Counted from the first letter of the stretch, positions 9,266-18,382 are shown. The stretch: 64,000 bases of DNA from DSVZ01 sp037439785 (GCA_037439785.1 JBBIVJ010000022.1:1-64000), one strand, 5' to 3'. Notes: a model not told the origin generated them from the letters alone. A program made the numbers and translations.

Positions 9266-9294
9266 TTGACGCCGCCCGCCCTCGCGCGTAGAAG
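9266..9294 (+). promoter_or_regulatory. Promoter of the secreted protein gene at 9301
   Basis: TTGACG, 17-bp spacer, TAGAAG, then 6 bp to the GTG at 9301. Near-consensus -35; implies a leaderless transcript. Confidence 0.55.
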
Positions 9295-9300
9295 TCTCGG

Positions 9301-10548
9301 GTGATGCAGGTGCCCGGAATCTCCACCCCATTGCGGCTGAGTGTCGTGCTGGGGGTGGTCCTCGCTGGCGCCACGGCCCCGAGCGGGCGCGCGGGCGAGG
9401 CGGTGATTTTTTCCGACTCCGAGAAGGCGGGCGCGCGCCTGGAAGAGTCCAAGCCCACCCCGCCGCCGAAACAGCGCTGGCAGATCGCCAACCCGTGGGA
9501 CTCGTTCGGCCGCCGCGGGGGCAGTTCACTGGACGCGGTTACGCTGCCTCCCTTTGCTCCGGCCACCCCCAACCAAACCCCGGTGGTTCCCCTCACCGAA
9601 AAGGAGTGGCAGATGCTCAAAGAGCGCCAGAACTGGATGCTTTACCGGCGCTTCGATGACTCCTCCCCCGCCAGCCGCGACGCCGGGGAATGGCTGGGCG
9701 GCACGGACAAGCCGAACGCCCCCCCCTCCGGCCCGGACACGCCGGACTCCCGCAAGGCCCGCCGTGGCTGGCTGGCCGATTACTACGAGCAGTTGAGCAA
9801 TAACCGCTCGGAGGCTGAAAACGCGGTCCCGGAGCCGTTGCGCAACTCCGGCCGGCTGGACACGGACCGCTCCCGCAACCCCCGCCTGCCCCGGCCGGGG
9901 ACAATTCTCCTGCCGGACGGCACCCCCCTCCCCGCCGGGGCCGAAAGCCTCCGGCCGGTCGAGGCTGGGGGCTTCACGCGCGCCAACCCGCCGGGCCGGC
10001 CGGCGGAAGGGAGGGGTTCCGAATCAGACCGGGCGGCGGCGCGGCATGCCACCGGCCGCCCGGACCGCGCGGGTGTTGAATCCCCGCCCTGGCTGTCGGG
10101 TGCGTCGGAGGCCGGTCGTTTGCGACAGGACCTGTGGACGCGCCCCAACCCGCCGGGTACCCCCGGCCCCGAGGGGCCGGCCCTGGAAGGCGTGGCACGC
10201 ATCTTGGGGAGCAATCCGCTGGGCAATCCCTTGGCTGGCTCCTCGCTGGGCACCGCCCCCCTGTCCAGCCTGGACCCGGTCAACGCCTATGCCGATCCCA
10301 CCCGCGAGGCGCTCAACCCGGTCCGGCCGGTTGAAAGAGACCTGCTTCGGGTCACCCCCAGCGGGACCCCTGGCCTGGAGCCGCCGGAGCGGCGCCGGAT
10401 GCTGACCACTACACCGGGCGTGTTGGCGGGGGATTTGCCGGGGAGCCGCGCCGCCGCGCTGAGCCGGCCCGTGAACGACGCGCCCGAGGAGCGCCGATCC
10501 CTGCACTCGATCAAGCTCAACCTGGAACTGCCGCGGCGGAGTTTCTGA
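9301..10548 (+). CDS. Hypothetical secreted Pro/Gly-rich protein
   Basis: 415 residues with an N-terminal signal sequence (LRLSVVLGVVLAGATAPSGRAG). The mature part is low in hydrophobic clusters and rich in Pro, Gly, Arg and Ser, so it is probably largely disordered. One more ordered stretch lies near residues 65-120 (NPWDSFGRR, LTEKEWQMLKERQNW). I recognise no domain or catalytic motif. The GTG at 9301 fits the upstream promoter; the ATG at 9304 directly follows and would give almost the same protein. It lies alone between the palindrome array and a convergent prepilin gene. It may be a lineage-specific envelope protein; function unknown. Confidence 0.6.
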   Translation: MMQVPGISTPLRLSVVLGVVLAGATAPSGRAGEAVIFSDSEKAGARLEESKPTPPPKQRWQIANPWDSFGRRGGSSLDAVTLPPFAPATPNQTPVVPLTEKEWQMLKERQNWMLYRRFDDSSPASRDAGEWLGGTDKPNAPPSGPDTPDSRKARRGWLADYYEQLSNNRSEAENAVPEPLRNSGRLDTDRSRNPRLPRPGTILLPDGTPLPAGAESLRPVEAGGFTRANPPGRPAEGRGSESDRAAARHATGRPDRAGVESPPWLSGASEAGRLRQDLWTRPNPPGTPGPEGPALEGVARILGSNPLGNPLAGSSLGTAPLSSLDPVNAYADPTREALNPVRPVERDLLRVTPSGTPGLEPPERRRMLTTTPGVLAGDLPGSRAAALSRPVNDAPEERRSLHSIKLNLELPRRSF

Positions 10549-10655
10549 ACCGGGCCGCCCCCTGAGATCGTGGTCTGGCCTGCCGAGGGCTGAAGGCAGC
10601 TCCCACCCGCAAACGCTCGTCAACCTCTTCGCGGTGCGTTTTCGCCTCGAGCGGC

Positions 10656-10706
10656 GTCCGAGTCCGGAGAGCGAGCCCCTTGGCTCGTTCTCCCCTGCCT
10701 TCGGAC
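10656..10706. repeat. Nested intergenic hairpin
   Basis: Inner stem GGAGAGCGAGCC (10666-10677) pairs with GGCTCGTTCTCC (10682-10693) around a CCTT loop, with one G-T pair. An outer stem GTCCGA (10656-10661) pairs with TCGGAC (10701-10706). It lies between convergent genes ending at 10548 and 10824, in a 275-bp gap with no open reading frame I trust. No U-tract follows on either strand. It may be a dispersed palindromic element or an mRNA-stabilising hairpin. Confidence 0.5.
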
Positions 10707-10823
10707 CGTGGAGAGTGACGTTGTGCCCGCTCCGGGTGGGGCGCGGCGGAACTGCTTCCCCTTCGGCTGCGGCGGCTGCCTCTGCCCAGCCGGGTGGACG
10801 CAGCGGCGTTGTCGGACGCGGAA

Positions 10824-11666
10824 TTAGTGCGCCGTCGCCGCCTGCAGGCGTCGCAGGTCGGGGGCGGTGTCAATGCCACCCTGCCGGGCCGGGGCGTCCA
10901 GCCCCTGCTCCCTGGAGAGGAAGCGCCACTTCCAGATTTCCGAGTGGCCATCGGCAAAGGCCAGGCCGCAGGCGTTGTTATGGCGCACGCTGGGGGAGTT
11001 TTGCCAGATCAGCACGCCGGGCGCCTTCACGGCGAAGTACCCGTCGTCAATCGTCTCGATGCCCTCGTCAATGAAGGTGAAGGCCTGGCTGGGGCCGGGG
11101 TTCACGATGTCGGCCATCTTCTTGAACATCGGATACTGCGAGCCGAGCACCCAGGTGGTGTCGGCGACGCCGAAGCGCTGGGCGTCCGTGGCGTCCGCCC
11201 CGCCCATGCGACCGCTGAGCGAGTAGCTCCGCACCCGCCCGGCGGAGCGCAGGACCGGCACGTTGCGCAGGGCGGCGGGCAACTGTTTGTCGGCCGGGCA
11301 GCGGTAGATGTCCACCGAGCCGTTGTACACGTAGAGACGGCCGTTGATGATGTCGAGCTTGTTGGTCGCCCCCGGCATGGCCGCGACGTTGCCGCCGATC
11401 CAGGCGTTGGTGTTGGCCAGCCAGTTCTTGACCAGGGTGTCGCTGTAATCGTTGGCGTACATGGTCCAGCACAGGGCCAGCTGCTTGGTGTTGCTCATGC
11501 AACTGATGCCGGTGGCCTTGGCCTTGGCCTTGGACAGGGCCGGCAGGAGCATGCCGGCCAAAATGGCGATGATGGCAATCACCACCAGCAGTTCGATCAA
11601 GGTGAAGCCGGCCGGGCGCCCCGTCTGGTCGGTCGCCGCGAAGTGGGGAGACGTCGGAGTTTTCAT
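10824..11666 (-). CDS. Type II secretion/type IV prepilin-like protein with H-X9-DG-type C-terminus
   Basis: 280 residues. The prepilin peptidase site and hydrophobic stalk are clear: PAGFTLIELLVVIAIIAI at residues 18-36, cleaved after Gly with a methylatable Phe and a glutamate at +5. A globular pseudopilin-like head follows, with a pair of cysteines (GISCMSNTKQLAL and DIYRCPADK). It ends with HNNACGLAFADGHSEIW, a form of the H-X9-DG signature. Hundreds of such proteins occur per genome in Planctomycetes, Verrucomicrobia and Lentisphaerae. They are presumably surface or periplasmic pseudopilins, with unknown individual roles. A strong promoter lies just upstream. Confidence 0.9.
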   Translation of the reverse strand: MKTPTSPHFAATDQTGRPAGFTLIELLVVIAIIAILAGMLLPALSKAKAKATGISCMSNTKQLALCWTMYANDYSDTLVKNWLANTNAWIGGNVAAMPGATNKLDIINGRLYVYNGSVDIYRCPADKQLPAALRNVPVLRSAGRVRSYSLSGRMGGADATDAQRFGVADTTWVLGSQYPMFKKMADIVNPGPSQAFTFIDEGIETIDDGYFAVKAPGVLIWQNSPSVRHNNACGLAFADGHSEIWKWRFLSREQGLDAPARQGGIDTAPDLRRLQAATAH

Positions 11667-11684
11667 GGCTGAGCGAGTAGAAGA

Positions 11685-11713
11685 AAATTAGGCAGCCGGG
11701 TGAAGGCTGTCAA
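11685..11713 (-). promoter_or_regulatory. Prepilin gene promoter
   Basis: Minus-strand TTGACA (perfect -35), 17-bp spacer, TAATTT. It lies 18 bp before the ATG at 11666, giving a leader of about 11 nt without a Shine-Dalgarno sequence. Confidence 0.65.
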
Positions 11714-11777
11714 TGGCCGTTGCCGGGGGGTTCCTGTTCGTTTGAACGCACAGGAGGGCGCCGCCACGGCCGGCACG

Positions 11778-12077
11778 TCACGCAAAATCGTACACCACCA
11801 CCCGCTCGCACAGCGGCTTGAAGACCTTTTCCACAAACTCCAGGTGCAGGGGGTGCACCTGGTAGGCATCCTGGCTCGCCTTGTCGGGGAACACGATGTT
11901 CAGCGCAACCTGGTAGGATTGGTCCACCACCGGCCGATGGCTGGGCACCATCCGGCCGGCGTGGAAGCACAGGGCCCCCGGAATCGGCCGCAGGTACTGC
12001 TCCGTGCCCGCCAGCAAGCGGTCGGCCGCGTCCGGGATGCCCGCTTTGGTCCAGAAGATCACCACGTGGGAGAACAT
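11778..12077 (-). CDS. Dabb (stress-responsive alpha/beta-barrel) domain protein
   Basis: A small 99-residue protein made of one ferredoxin-like Dabb domain. It starts MFSHVVIFWTKAG and contains the typical histidine and hydrophobic strand pattern (SYQVALNIVFPDK, YQVHPLHLEFVEKVF). Such proteins form dimeric barrels and can be stress proteins or small enzymes; no active site can be assigned. It starts 8 bp after tcdA and is the last gene of the pyrF-tcdA run. The ATG at 12077 is the only start that gives a clean single domain. Confidence 0.85.
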   Translation of the reverse strand: MFSHVVIFWTKAGIPDAADRLLAGTEQYLRPIPGALCFHAGRMVPSHRPVVDQSYQVALNIVFPDKASQDAYQVHPLHLEFVEKVFKPLCERVVVYDFA

Positions 12078-12085
12078 GCGCCCAG

Positions 12086-12904
12086 CTAAACAACGCCACC
12101 CCCGCCGGGCAACGGCAAAGTCATTCGCGCCCGCTCCTCCTCCACCGTCCCCAACAGGCGGGCCACCACCTGCGCCGCCGCCGCCATCCCAAACGCCGCC
12201 GTCACGAAGCACAACGCCCCAAATCGCCGCTCGCACGTCGCGCCACTCCCCTCGGCCTCCGGCCCTTCGCATCCCTCGCCCGGCGGGGGGCGCAGCGGCT
12301 CGAGGGAATACACCGCGTCCACCCCGAACGGGCGGCCCCCCCGGGGGAACCCGAACTCGCGCCGCAGCCGCTCGCGCACCTCGGCCAGCAAAGGGTCGCG
12401 ACCGGTCAGAGCCAGGTCCGCCACCCGGATCTGGGTGGGGTCCCGCCGTCCCCCCGCACCGCCGGAGGTCACCACCGGGATGCCCCGCTCGCGGCAACGG
12501 GCCAGCAACAGGGCCTTGAGCGAAGGGCTGTCCATCGCGTCGAGCACGGCGTCGTAGCGCGCCGCCAGCAGGTCCGCCGCAGTGTCGGCGGTGAAAAACT
12601 CGGCGCGGGCATGGACGCGCGCCGCGGGGTGGATGTCCGCCACGCGTTCGGCCAGCACCGCCACCTTGGAGCGGCCCACCGTCGAGGTCAGGGCGGGGAG
12701 CTGGCGGTTGACGTTGGTCAGGCAGACTTCGTCGAGGTCCGCCAACATCAGCTCGCCCACCCCGCTGCGGGCCAGCGCTTCCACCGCCCAGGACCCCACC
12801 CCGCCCACGCCGATGACCGCCACGTGGGCCGCGCGCAGCCGTTCCACGGCCGCCGCCCCCAGCACCCGGGCCACCCCGCCAAACCTTACCGCCACGTCGC
12901 TCAT
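12086..12904 (-). CDS. tcdA: tRNA threonylcarbamoyladenosine dehydratase (TcdA/CsdL), ThiF/E1 family
   Basis: 272 residues of the E1-like adenylating family. Visible are the nucleotide-binding loop VIGVGGVGSWAVEALARSG, the NVNRQLPAL segment, the aspartate-rich DAMDSPSLKALLL and TSGGAGGRRDPTQIRVADL. These sequences are typical of TcdA, which cyclises t6A at position 37 of tRNAs to ct6A using ATP. A Gly/Pro-rich insert around residues 205-230 is lineage-specific. The gene lies 6 bp downstream of pyrF and just upstream of the Dabb gene. Confidence 0.9.
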   Translation of the reverse strand: MSDVAVRFGGVARVLGAAAVERLRAAHVAVIGVGGVGSWAVEALARSGVGELMLADLDEVCLTNVNRQLPALTSTVGRSKVAVLAERVADIHPAARVHARAEFFTADTAADLLAARYDAVLDAMDSPSLKALLLARCRERGIPVVTSGGAGGRRDPTQIRVADLALTGRDPLLAEVRERLRREFGFPRGGRPFGVDAVYSLEPLRPPPGEGCEGPEAEGSGATCERRFGALCFVTAAFGMAAAAQVVARLLGTVEEERARMTLPLPGGGGVV

Positions 12905-12910
12905 GGCGCC

Positions 12911-13615
12911 TCAACGCAGCTCCGCCAGCACCTGCTCCGCCGCCGCCCGCGGATCGGGCGCGGCCAGGATGGGCCGGCCGATCACCAGCCAGTCCGCTCC
13001 GGCCGCAAGCGCCTCGCGCGGACTCAAGATGCGTTTCTGGTCGCCGGCCGCCGCCCCGGTCGGTCGGATGCCGGGGGTGACCAGTTGAACGGTGCGCGGC
13101 AACGCGGCCCGCAGCCCCGGCAACTCCAACGGTGAACAGACCAGCCCGGGCAGGCCGGCACTCACGGCCAGCCGGGCCAGCCGTTCGACCTGCGCGGCCG
13201 CCGGGCAGGTTACGCCGGTCTCCGCCAACGCCGCATCGTCCAGGCTGGTCAACACCGTCACCCCCAGTACCAACGGCGGCGGCCGACCCGCCGCGTGCGC
13301 CGCCGTCCGGGCGGCCTGCCCCGCCGCCTCGAGCATCGCCCGGCCGCCCGCGGCATGCACGGTGAGCATCTGGACGTCCAGGCGCACGGCGGCCTCGACC
13401 GCACGGGCCACCGTGTGGGGGATGTCGTGCAGCTTGAGGTCCAGAAAGACCGGTGCCCCCCCCGCCCGCAGGGCGCGCACCAGCTCCGGGCCGGCGGCGG
13501 TGAAGAGTTCCAGGCCGACCTTCAGGGCCCCGCTCACCGGCGCCAGCACGTCGGCCAGGGCCAGCGCGCGGGAAGCCTCCGGTACATCCAGGGCGACGAT
13601 GATCGGATTGCGCAT
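12911..13615 (-). CDS. pyrF: Orotidine 5'-phosphate decarboxylase
   Basis: 234 residues, a TIM barrel that decarboxylates OMP to UMP in the last step of de novo pyrimidine synthesis. Key sequences are IIVALDVP, LKVGLELF, FLDLKLHDIPHT (the catalytic Asp-Lys-Asp pattern DLKLHD), TVHAAGG and TPGIRPTG followed by GADWLVIGRPI for phosphate binding. The ATG at 13615 gives the normal family length; the frame stays open further upstream without similarity. Divergent from dnaB, with 184 bp between the starts. Confidence 0.95.
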   Translation of the reverse strand: MRNPIIVALDVPEASRALALADVLAPVSGALKVGLELFTAAGPELVRALRAGGAPVFLDLKLHDIPHTVARAVEAAVRLDVQMLTVHAAGGRAMLEAAGQAARTAAHAAGRPPPLVLGVTVLTSLDDAALAETGVTCPAAAQVERLARLAVSAGLPGLVCSPLELPGLRAALPRTVQLVTPGIRPTGAAAGDQKRILSPREALAAGADWLVIGRPILAAPDPRAAAEQVLAELR

Positions 13616-13761
13616 CGCCGCCCAGCCTGCGCCGGGGCGCGCCGGGGCGGAAGCAGGATTTGCGGTGGTCACGGGGCGGGGAGGTGAGCGCCTGCGCCGG
13701 TGGGCAGGGGGCCTGTGAACTGCCGGTGAAGAGGCGGTGAAGCGCGGCGAAGAACTTGATT

Positions 13762-13790
13762 TTGCTCGCCGGCCGGACGGCTGGTTTGAT
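13762..13790 (+). promoter_or_regulatory. dnaB promoter candidate
   Basis: TTGCTC, 17-bp spacer, TTTGAT, then 9 bp to the ATG at 13800. Weaker match than others in the window but with the same short distance to the start codon. Confidence 0.4.
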
Positions 13791-13799
13791 GGCGCGCCG

Positions 13800-15308
13800 A
13801 TGGACACTGCCACCGCTGCCCCAACCGGCGCCCCGGCGCCTGACCTGCAAACCGCCCCGCCCCGCCGCGGACCCCGGCCCTCTCCGTCCGGCGGGCCGCG
13901 GCTGGACCGCATCCCGCCGCATTCGATCGAGGCGGAACGGGGGGTGTTGGGGTGCGTGTTGCTCAATCCCACCGAAGGGGTGGGGACCTGCTTCGAGCAC
14001 TTCACCCGCGGGGAGGACTTCTTCTACGACCCCCGCCACCAGACCATTTTCAGCGCCATTGTCGAGCTGGGCGACCAGCAGGCGGCGGTGGACCTGGTGA
14101 CGTTGGGCGCCCGCCTCCAGGACAAGGGCCTGCTCGAGGCTGTCGGGGGGTATGCCTACCTGAACGCGCTGTTGGACGCGGTGCCCTCGGCGGCCAACCT
14201 GGGCTACTACCTGACCCTGGTGCGGGAGAAATACCTGCTGCGGCGGCTCATCCAGACCTGCACCCGCCTGGTGGGCGAGGCCTACGAGGAAGTGACCAGT
14301 GTTGACGCGTTTCTGGACCGGGCGGAGGCGGAGGTGCTGGCCGTCCACCACGAACGGAAGGCGGCCACCAGCCGTTCGATCCACGAGCTGGTGGACAAGG
14401 CCATGCACCGGATTGAACATTTCCTGACCCACCGCGGACAGTTGTCCGGTCTGGCCACGGGCTTTCCGGACCTGGACAAAAAAACCAACGGCCTGCAGGC
14501 CGGGGAGATGATCGTGATTGCCGCCCGGCCCAGCATGGGCAAGACCAGCCTGGCGATGAACATCGCCGAGCACGTGGCGGTGGGCTCGCGCCTGCCGGTG
14601 GGGGTGTTCAGCCTGGAGATGACCGCCGAGGCGCTGGTCATGCGCCTGCTCTGCTCGCTGGCCCGCGTCAACCACCACTCCCTCCGGGAGGGGGGCCTGG
14701 CGGAGAAAGACTTCGTGCGGCTGGCCGACGCCACCAGCCAACTGGCCCGGGCCCCGCTCTACATTGATGACACCGCCGGTCTTACCATCCTCCAACTGCG
14801 CGCCCGCGCCCGCCGGATGAAGGAACGCCATGACATCAAACTCTTTGTCATTGACTACCTCCAACTGCTCCAGTCAGCTAACCCCCGCCGCGGGGACATG
14901 AACCGGGCGCAGGAGATCGCGGAGATATCCAGCGGGGTCAAGGCCCTGGCCAAGGAACTGGACGTGCCGGTGATCGTGCTCAGCCAGTTGAACCGCGACC
15001 TGGAGCGGGAGCGCCACCGCAAACCGCGGCTTTCGGACCTGCGCGAGTCCGGTGCCATCGAGCAGGATGCGGACGTGGTGGGGCTGCTCTACAAGGCCGA
15101 CCCGAAGAACCCGCGCGAGCCGGCCTCCGGCGAAGAGGACGAGGAGACGTCCGGCGACAGCGTCATGGTCAATTTGTTGATCGCCAAACAGCGCAATGGT
15201 CCCACCGGGGATGTGCACCTGGTGTTCCTGAAGCCTTTCACCCGCTTCGAAAGCGCCGCCGCCTTCCCCGCGGATGAGACCGGCGGCGATGGCGGCACCT
15301 CCTCATGA
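13800..15308 (+). CDS. dnaB: Replicative DNA helicase DnaB
   Basis: 502 residues. The N-terminal helical domain starts after a Pro-rich lead of about 35 residues, at IPPHSIEAERGVLGCVLL. The RecA-like motor has Walker A ARPSMGKTS near residue 243, FSLEMTAEALVMRLL, Walker B in LFVIDYLQLLQ, SQLNRDLE and the arginine-finger region LRESGAIEQDADVV. It unwinds DNA at the replication fork as a hexamer. No intein interrupts the Walker A or other insertion sites common in DnaB. The stop overlaps the bamA start (ATGA), so helicase and outer-membrane assembly genes share a transcript. Confidence 0.97.
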   Translation: MDTATAAPTGAPAPDLQTAPPRRGPRPSPSGGPRLDRIPPHSIEAERGVLGCVLLNPTEGVGTCFEHFTRGEDFFYDPRHQTIFSAIVELGDQQAAVDLVTLGARLQDKGLLEAVGGYAYLNALLDAVPSAANLGYYLTLVREKYLLRRLIQTCTRLVGEAYEEVTSVDAFLDRAEAEVLAVHHERKAATSRSIHELVDKAMHRIEHFLTHRGQLSGLATGFPDLDKKTNGLQAGEMIVIAARPSMGKTSLAMNIAEHVAVGSRLPVGVFSLEMTAEALVMRLLCSLARVNHHSLREGGLAEKDFVRLADATSQLARAPLYIDDTAGLTILQLRARARRMKERHDIKLFVIDYLQLLQSANPRRGDMNRAQEIAEISSGVKALAKELDVPVIVLSQLNRDLERERHRKPRLSDLRESGAIEQDADVVGLLYKADPKNPREPASGEEDEETSGDSVMVNLLIAKQRNGPTGDVHLVFLKPFTRFESAAAFPADETGGDGGTSS

Positions 15309-17725
15309 ACTCCCCCCTCAGGCGTGGCGTCTGGTTGGGGGTGGTGCTGGCCCTGCTGGCCCCCGCCCCCCTCCGCGCCCAAACCGCGCCGGTCATCCGG
15401 GCCATCGAAATCCAGCACGTCGGCCCCCCGGCCGCCAGCGACAGCCTCATCCGCGCCAGCATCCGCGTCCGCCCCGGCGAAACCTACGGCCAGACCAGCG
15501 TGGACGACGACATCCAGAGCCTCTATGCCCGGGGGTACTTCTACAACATCCGCGTCGAGCAGGTCCCCGTCGAGGACGGGGTCAAGCTGATCTTCCGCCT
15601 CCAGGGCAAGCCCACCCTCACCCAAATCCAGTTCCGCGGCAACACGAAGTACTCCGAGAAACGCCTCCGCAAAAAGGTCACCTCGAAGGTGGGCGAGCCC
15701 CTGGACGAGCGCAAGCTCTTCAACGACACCCAGGAAATCCTCAAGCTCTACCAAAAAGCCGGCTACCAGCGCACCCAGGTCAAGTACGTGCCGGTCATTG
15801 ACGCCGCCCTGGGCCGCGGCACGGTCACCTTCGAAATCACCGAGGCCCCCAAGGTCAAGATTGACGACGTGCAGTTCCTCGGCGCCCAGGCCTTCAGCCA
15901 GGGCCGCCTGCGCCGGGTCATCAAGACCCGCCGCCACTGGTTCCTGTCCTGGCTGACCGGCAGCGGCAGGCTCAAGGACGACGTCTTCGCCGAGGACCGC
16001 CAGCGCCTGGCCGAGTTTTACCGCGAGGCCGGCTACATTGACTTTGAAATCCGCGACGTCCAGTTCGAGCAGGTGGACCCCAGGTGGATGGTGATCCAGT
16101 TCCACCTCGGCGAGGGCACCCAGTACCGCGTCGGCGCGGTCGAGCTCCAGGGCAACGAAACCTTCCCCACCGACGAAATCACCAGCCGCATGGTCACCCG
16201 CGACAAGGGCAGGGTCAGCCGCGGCCTGAGCATGGGCCCGGGCACGGTCTTCACCCCCAGCGGTCTGGCCCGCGACCGCGAGGGCATCCAGGATTACTAC
16301 GGCGCCCGCGGCTACATTGACGCCGTCGTCCGCCCCCAAACCCTCCCCAACACCGCCCTGGGCACGATGGACGTGACCTACCAGATCCGGGAGGGCCAGA
16401 AATCCTACATCGAGAAGATCGAAATCCGCGGCAACACCAAGACCCGCGACCGCGTGATCCGCCGCGAGCTGGCCGTCCACCCCGGCGAGGTGTTCGACAT
16501 GGTCCGCGTCCGCCTCAGCACCAACCGCCTCTACGGCCTGAACTACTTCAGCAAGGTGGAGGCCGCCCCGGAACCCACCGACGTGCCCGACCGCAAAAAC
16601 CTCGTCATCGGCGTCGAGGAAAAAAGCACCGGGGACGTGCGCCTGGGCGCCGGCTTCAGCTCGCTGGACCAGCTCACCGGCTTTTTCGAGCTCAGCCAGG
16701 GCAACTACGACCTGTTCAAGCCCCCCTATTTTCTGGGCACCGGCGGGGGCCAGAAGCTGCGCCTGCGCCTGGCCGTGGGCACCCGCCGCCGCGATTTCCA
16801 GCTCACCTTCATCGAACCGTGGTTCCTCGGCCGCAAACTGGCCCTCACCACCGACCTGTTCTACCGCGAACTGCTCTTCTACAGCGACCTCTACGACGTG
16901 GTGCACGGCGGCGCGCGCCTCACCCTCACCCGCACCCTTTGGAACGACTTCTGGCGCGGCACCGTCGGCTACGCCATCGAAAACGTCGGCATCGTCAACC
17001 TCCCCGGCATCGACACCGTGCCCGGCCCGGACGGTGCCCCGGTCCCCGTGGACCGCGTGCCGGCCGAAATCCGGGCCGAAGAGGGCTACTCCCTGGCCTC
17101 GAAGGTCCTGGCCTCGCTCACCTACGACACCCGCAACAGCGTGCTCCTGCCCAACCGCGGCCAGCAGACCACCCTGCGCGGGGAAATCGCCGGCGGGCCG
17201 CTGGGGGGGGACACCGACTTTTACAAGCTGGAGTTGGAGACCGCCCACTATTTCCGAGGCCTGCTCCCAGGTCACGTGCTCGAACTGGTCGGCCGCATCG
17301 GCGTGGTGGACAACCACGGCTTCGCCACCCACGTCCGGCTCTTTGACCGCTTCTTCCTGGGCGGCCTTTACACCCTGCGCGGCTACCGCTTCCGCAGCAT
17401 CGGCCCCTACGACTCGACCGGGGATGAACCCATCGGCGGCCGCACCTTCTGGTTCGCCTCCGCCGAGTACAGCATCCCCATCATTGAACGGCTGCGCCTG
17501 GCCGCGTTCTATGACATCGGCAACGTGTACCCGGACGCCTACAGCTTCGACACCGCCGGCCCCGACTACGGCACCTATGCCGACAACTGGGGCATCGGCA
17601 TCCGCCTGAACATCCCCGGCATGGGCCCCCTGCGCCTGGACTACGCCATCCCCCTGACCCACGACCGCTTCGTGGGGGACGACGGCCGCTTCCAGTTCAG
17701 CGTGGGCTACACCCGCGATTACTAA
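15305..17725 (+). CDS. bamA: Outer membrane protein assembly factor BamA
   Basis: 806 residues with a signal peptide (cut after about APLRAQ). Five POTRA domains follow, recognisable by repeated IRGNTK-type strands (QFRGNTKYSEKRLRKK, VELQGNETFPTDEI, IEIRGNTKTRDRVI) and the RGYF/AGY segments. The Omp85 barrel occupies about residues 430-806, with LRGYRFRSIGPYD, the VRGF/Y-type motif of strand 16/loop 6, and a terminal aromatic residue (GYTRDY). It inserts beta-barrel proteins into the outer membrane. Overlaps dnaB by four bases and is followed after 23 bp by a Skp-like chaperone. Confidence 0.95.
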   Translation: MNSPLRRGVWLGVVLALLAPAPLRAQTAPVIRAIEIQHVGPPAASDSLIRASIRVRPGETYGQTSVDDDIQSLYARGYFYNIRVEQVPVEDGVKLIFRLQGKPTLTQIQFRGNTKYSEKRLRKKVTSKVGEPLDERKLFNDTQEILKLYQKAGYQRTQVKYVPVIDAALGRGTVTFEITEAPKVKIDDVQFLGAQAFSQGRLRRVIKTRRHWFLSWLTGSGRLKDDVFAEDRQRLAEFYREAGYIDFEIRDVQFEQVDPRWMVIQFHLGEGTQYRVGAVELQGNETFPTDEITSRMVTRDKGRVSRGLSMGPGTVFTPSGLARDREGIQDYYGARGYIDAVVRPQTLPNTALGTMDVTYQIREGQKSYIEKIEIRGNTKTRDRVIRRELAVHPGEVFDMVRVRLSTNRLYGLNYFSKVEAAPEPTDVPDRKNLVIGVEEKSTGDVRLGAGFSSLDQLTGFFELSQGNYDLFKPPYFLGTGGGQKLRLRLAVGTRRRDFQLTFIEPWFLGRKLALTTDLFYRELLFYSDLYDVVHGGARLTLTRTLWNDFWRGTVGYAIENVGIVNLPGIDTVPGPDGAPVPVDRVPAEIRAEEGYSLASKVLASLTYDTRNSVLLPNRGQQTTLRGEIAGGPLGGDTDFYKLELETAHYFRGLLPGHVLELVGRIGVVDNHGFATHVRLFDRFFLGGLYTLRGYRFRSIGPYDSTGDEPIGGRTFWFASAEYSIPIIERLRLAAFYDIGNVYPDAYSFDTAGPDYGTYADNWGIGIRLNIPGMGPLRLDYAIPLTHDRFVGDDGRFQFSVGYTRDY

Positions 17726-17748
17726 CCTCAACCCCCGCCCCTGACCCC

Positions 17749-18357
17749 ATGAACCTGCTGACCCGCACCCTCCTGGCCGGCCTGCTCCTCGGCCTGACCT
17801 CCCTGGCCGTCCACGCCCAGACCCGCCTCGCCGTCGTCAACATGAAGACCGTCTTCGACGGCTACTGGAAGACCAAGCAATCCGACGCCACCATCAAGGA
17901 GCGCCAGGGCGAATACGAGAAGGAGCGGCGCAAGATGCAGGAAGAATACGAGAAACTCAGCGCCGAGTTCCGCGAGCTGGACCGCAGCGCCCGCGACCCC
18001 GCCGTCTCCGAGGAGGAACAGCGCAAGCGCCGCGACCAGGCCAGCAGCAAGCTGCTGGAAATCCGCGAAATCGAGCGCAGCGCCCGCGACTACGAAACCA
18101 ACTTCCGCACCCAGATCGCCGACCAAATCCAGCGGCTGCGGGAAAACATCTTCCGGGACATCCGCGAAGTCGTCGAGGCCCGCGCCCGCGCCGGCAACTA
18201 CAACCTGGTGCTCAACACCGCCGCCGAACAAAACCAGGTGCCGGCGGTCATGTTCGTCGTCGGCCTGCCCGACCTCACCCAGGAGGTCCTCACCGAACTC
18301 AACAGCAAGGCGCCGCCCGGTGCCCTCGACAGCAAGGCCGCCGCCCCCAAACCCTGA
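17749..18357 (+). CDS. skp: OmpH/Skp-like periplasmic chaperone
   Basis: 202 residues with a signal peptide (LLAGLLLGLTSLAVHAQ). The mature protein begins TRLAVVNMKTVFDGYWKT, matching the Skp/OmpH start, and continues as a long charged coiled coil (about residues 45-135). It then returns to YNLVLNTAAEQNQVPAVMF, the short beta segment that closes the trimer body. Skp holds unfolded outer-membrane proteins on their way to BamA, and the gene lies directly behind bamA. It is somewhat longer than E. coli Skp owing to a C-terminal Ala/Pro/Lys tail. Confidence 0.9.
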   Translation: MNLLTRTLLAGLLLGLTSLAVHAQTRLAVVNMKTVFDGYWKTKQSDATIKERQGEYEKERRKMQEEYEKLSAEFRELDRSARDPAVSEEEQRKRRDQASSKLLEIREIERSARDYETNFRTQIADQIQRLRENIFRDIREVVEARARAGNYNLVLNTAAEQNQVPAVMFVVGLPDLTQEVLTELNSKAPPGALDSKAAAPKP

Positions 18358-18382
18358 GGCCGGCCGGCCGCCAGTGCGCCCA

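Noticed and set aside
11778..14864. A 1028-codon minus-strand frame running through dnaB, pyrF and tcdA into the Dabb domain
   Set aside because: Only the last 99 codons form a real protein; the rest is out of frame with known genes.
15089..17731. An 880-codon minus-strand frame opposite bamA
   Set aside because: Compositionally biased antisense reading of bamA (Val/Gly/Ala/Asp-rich), with no recognisable family.
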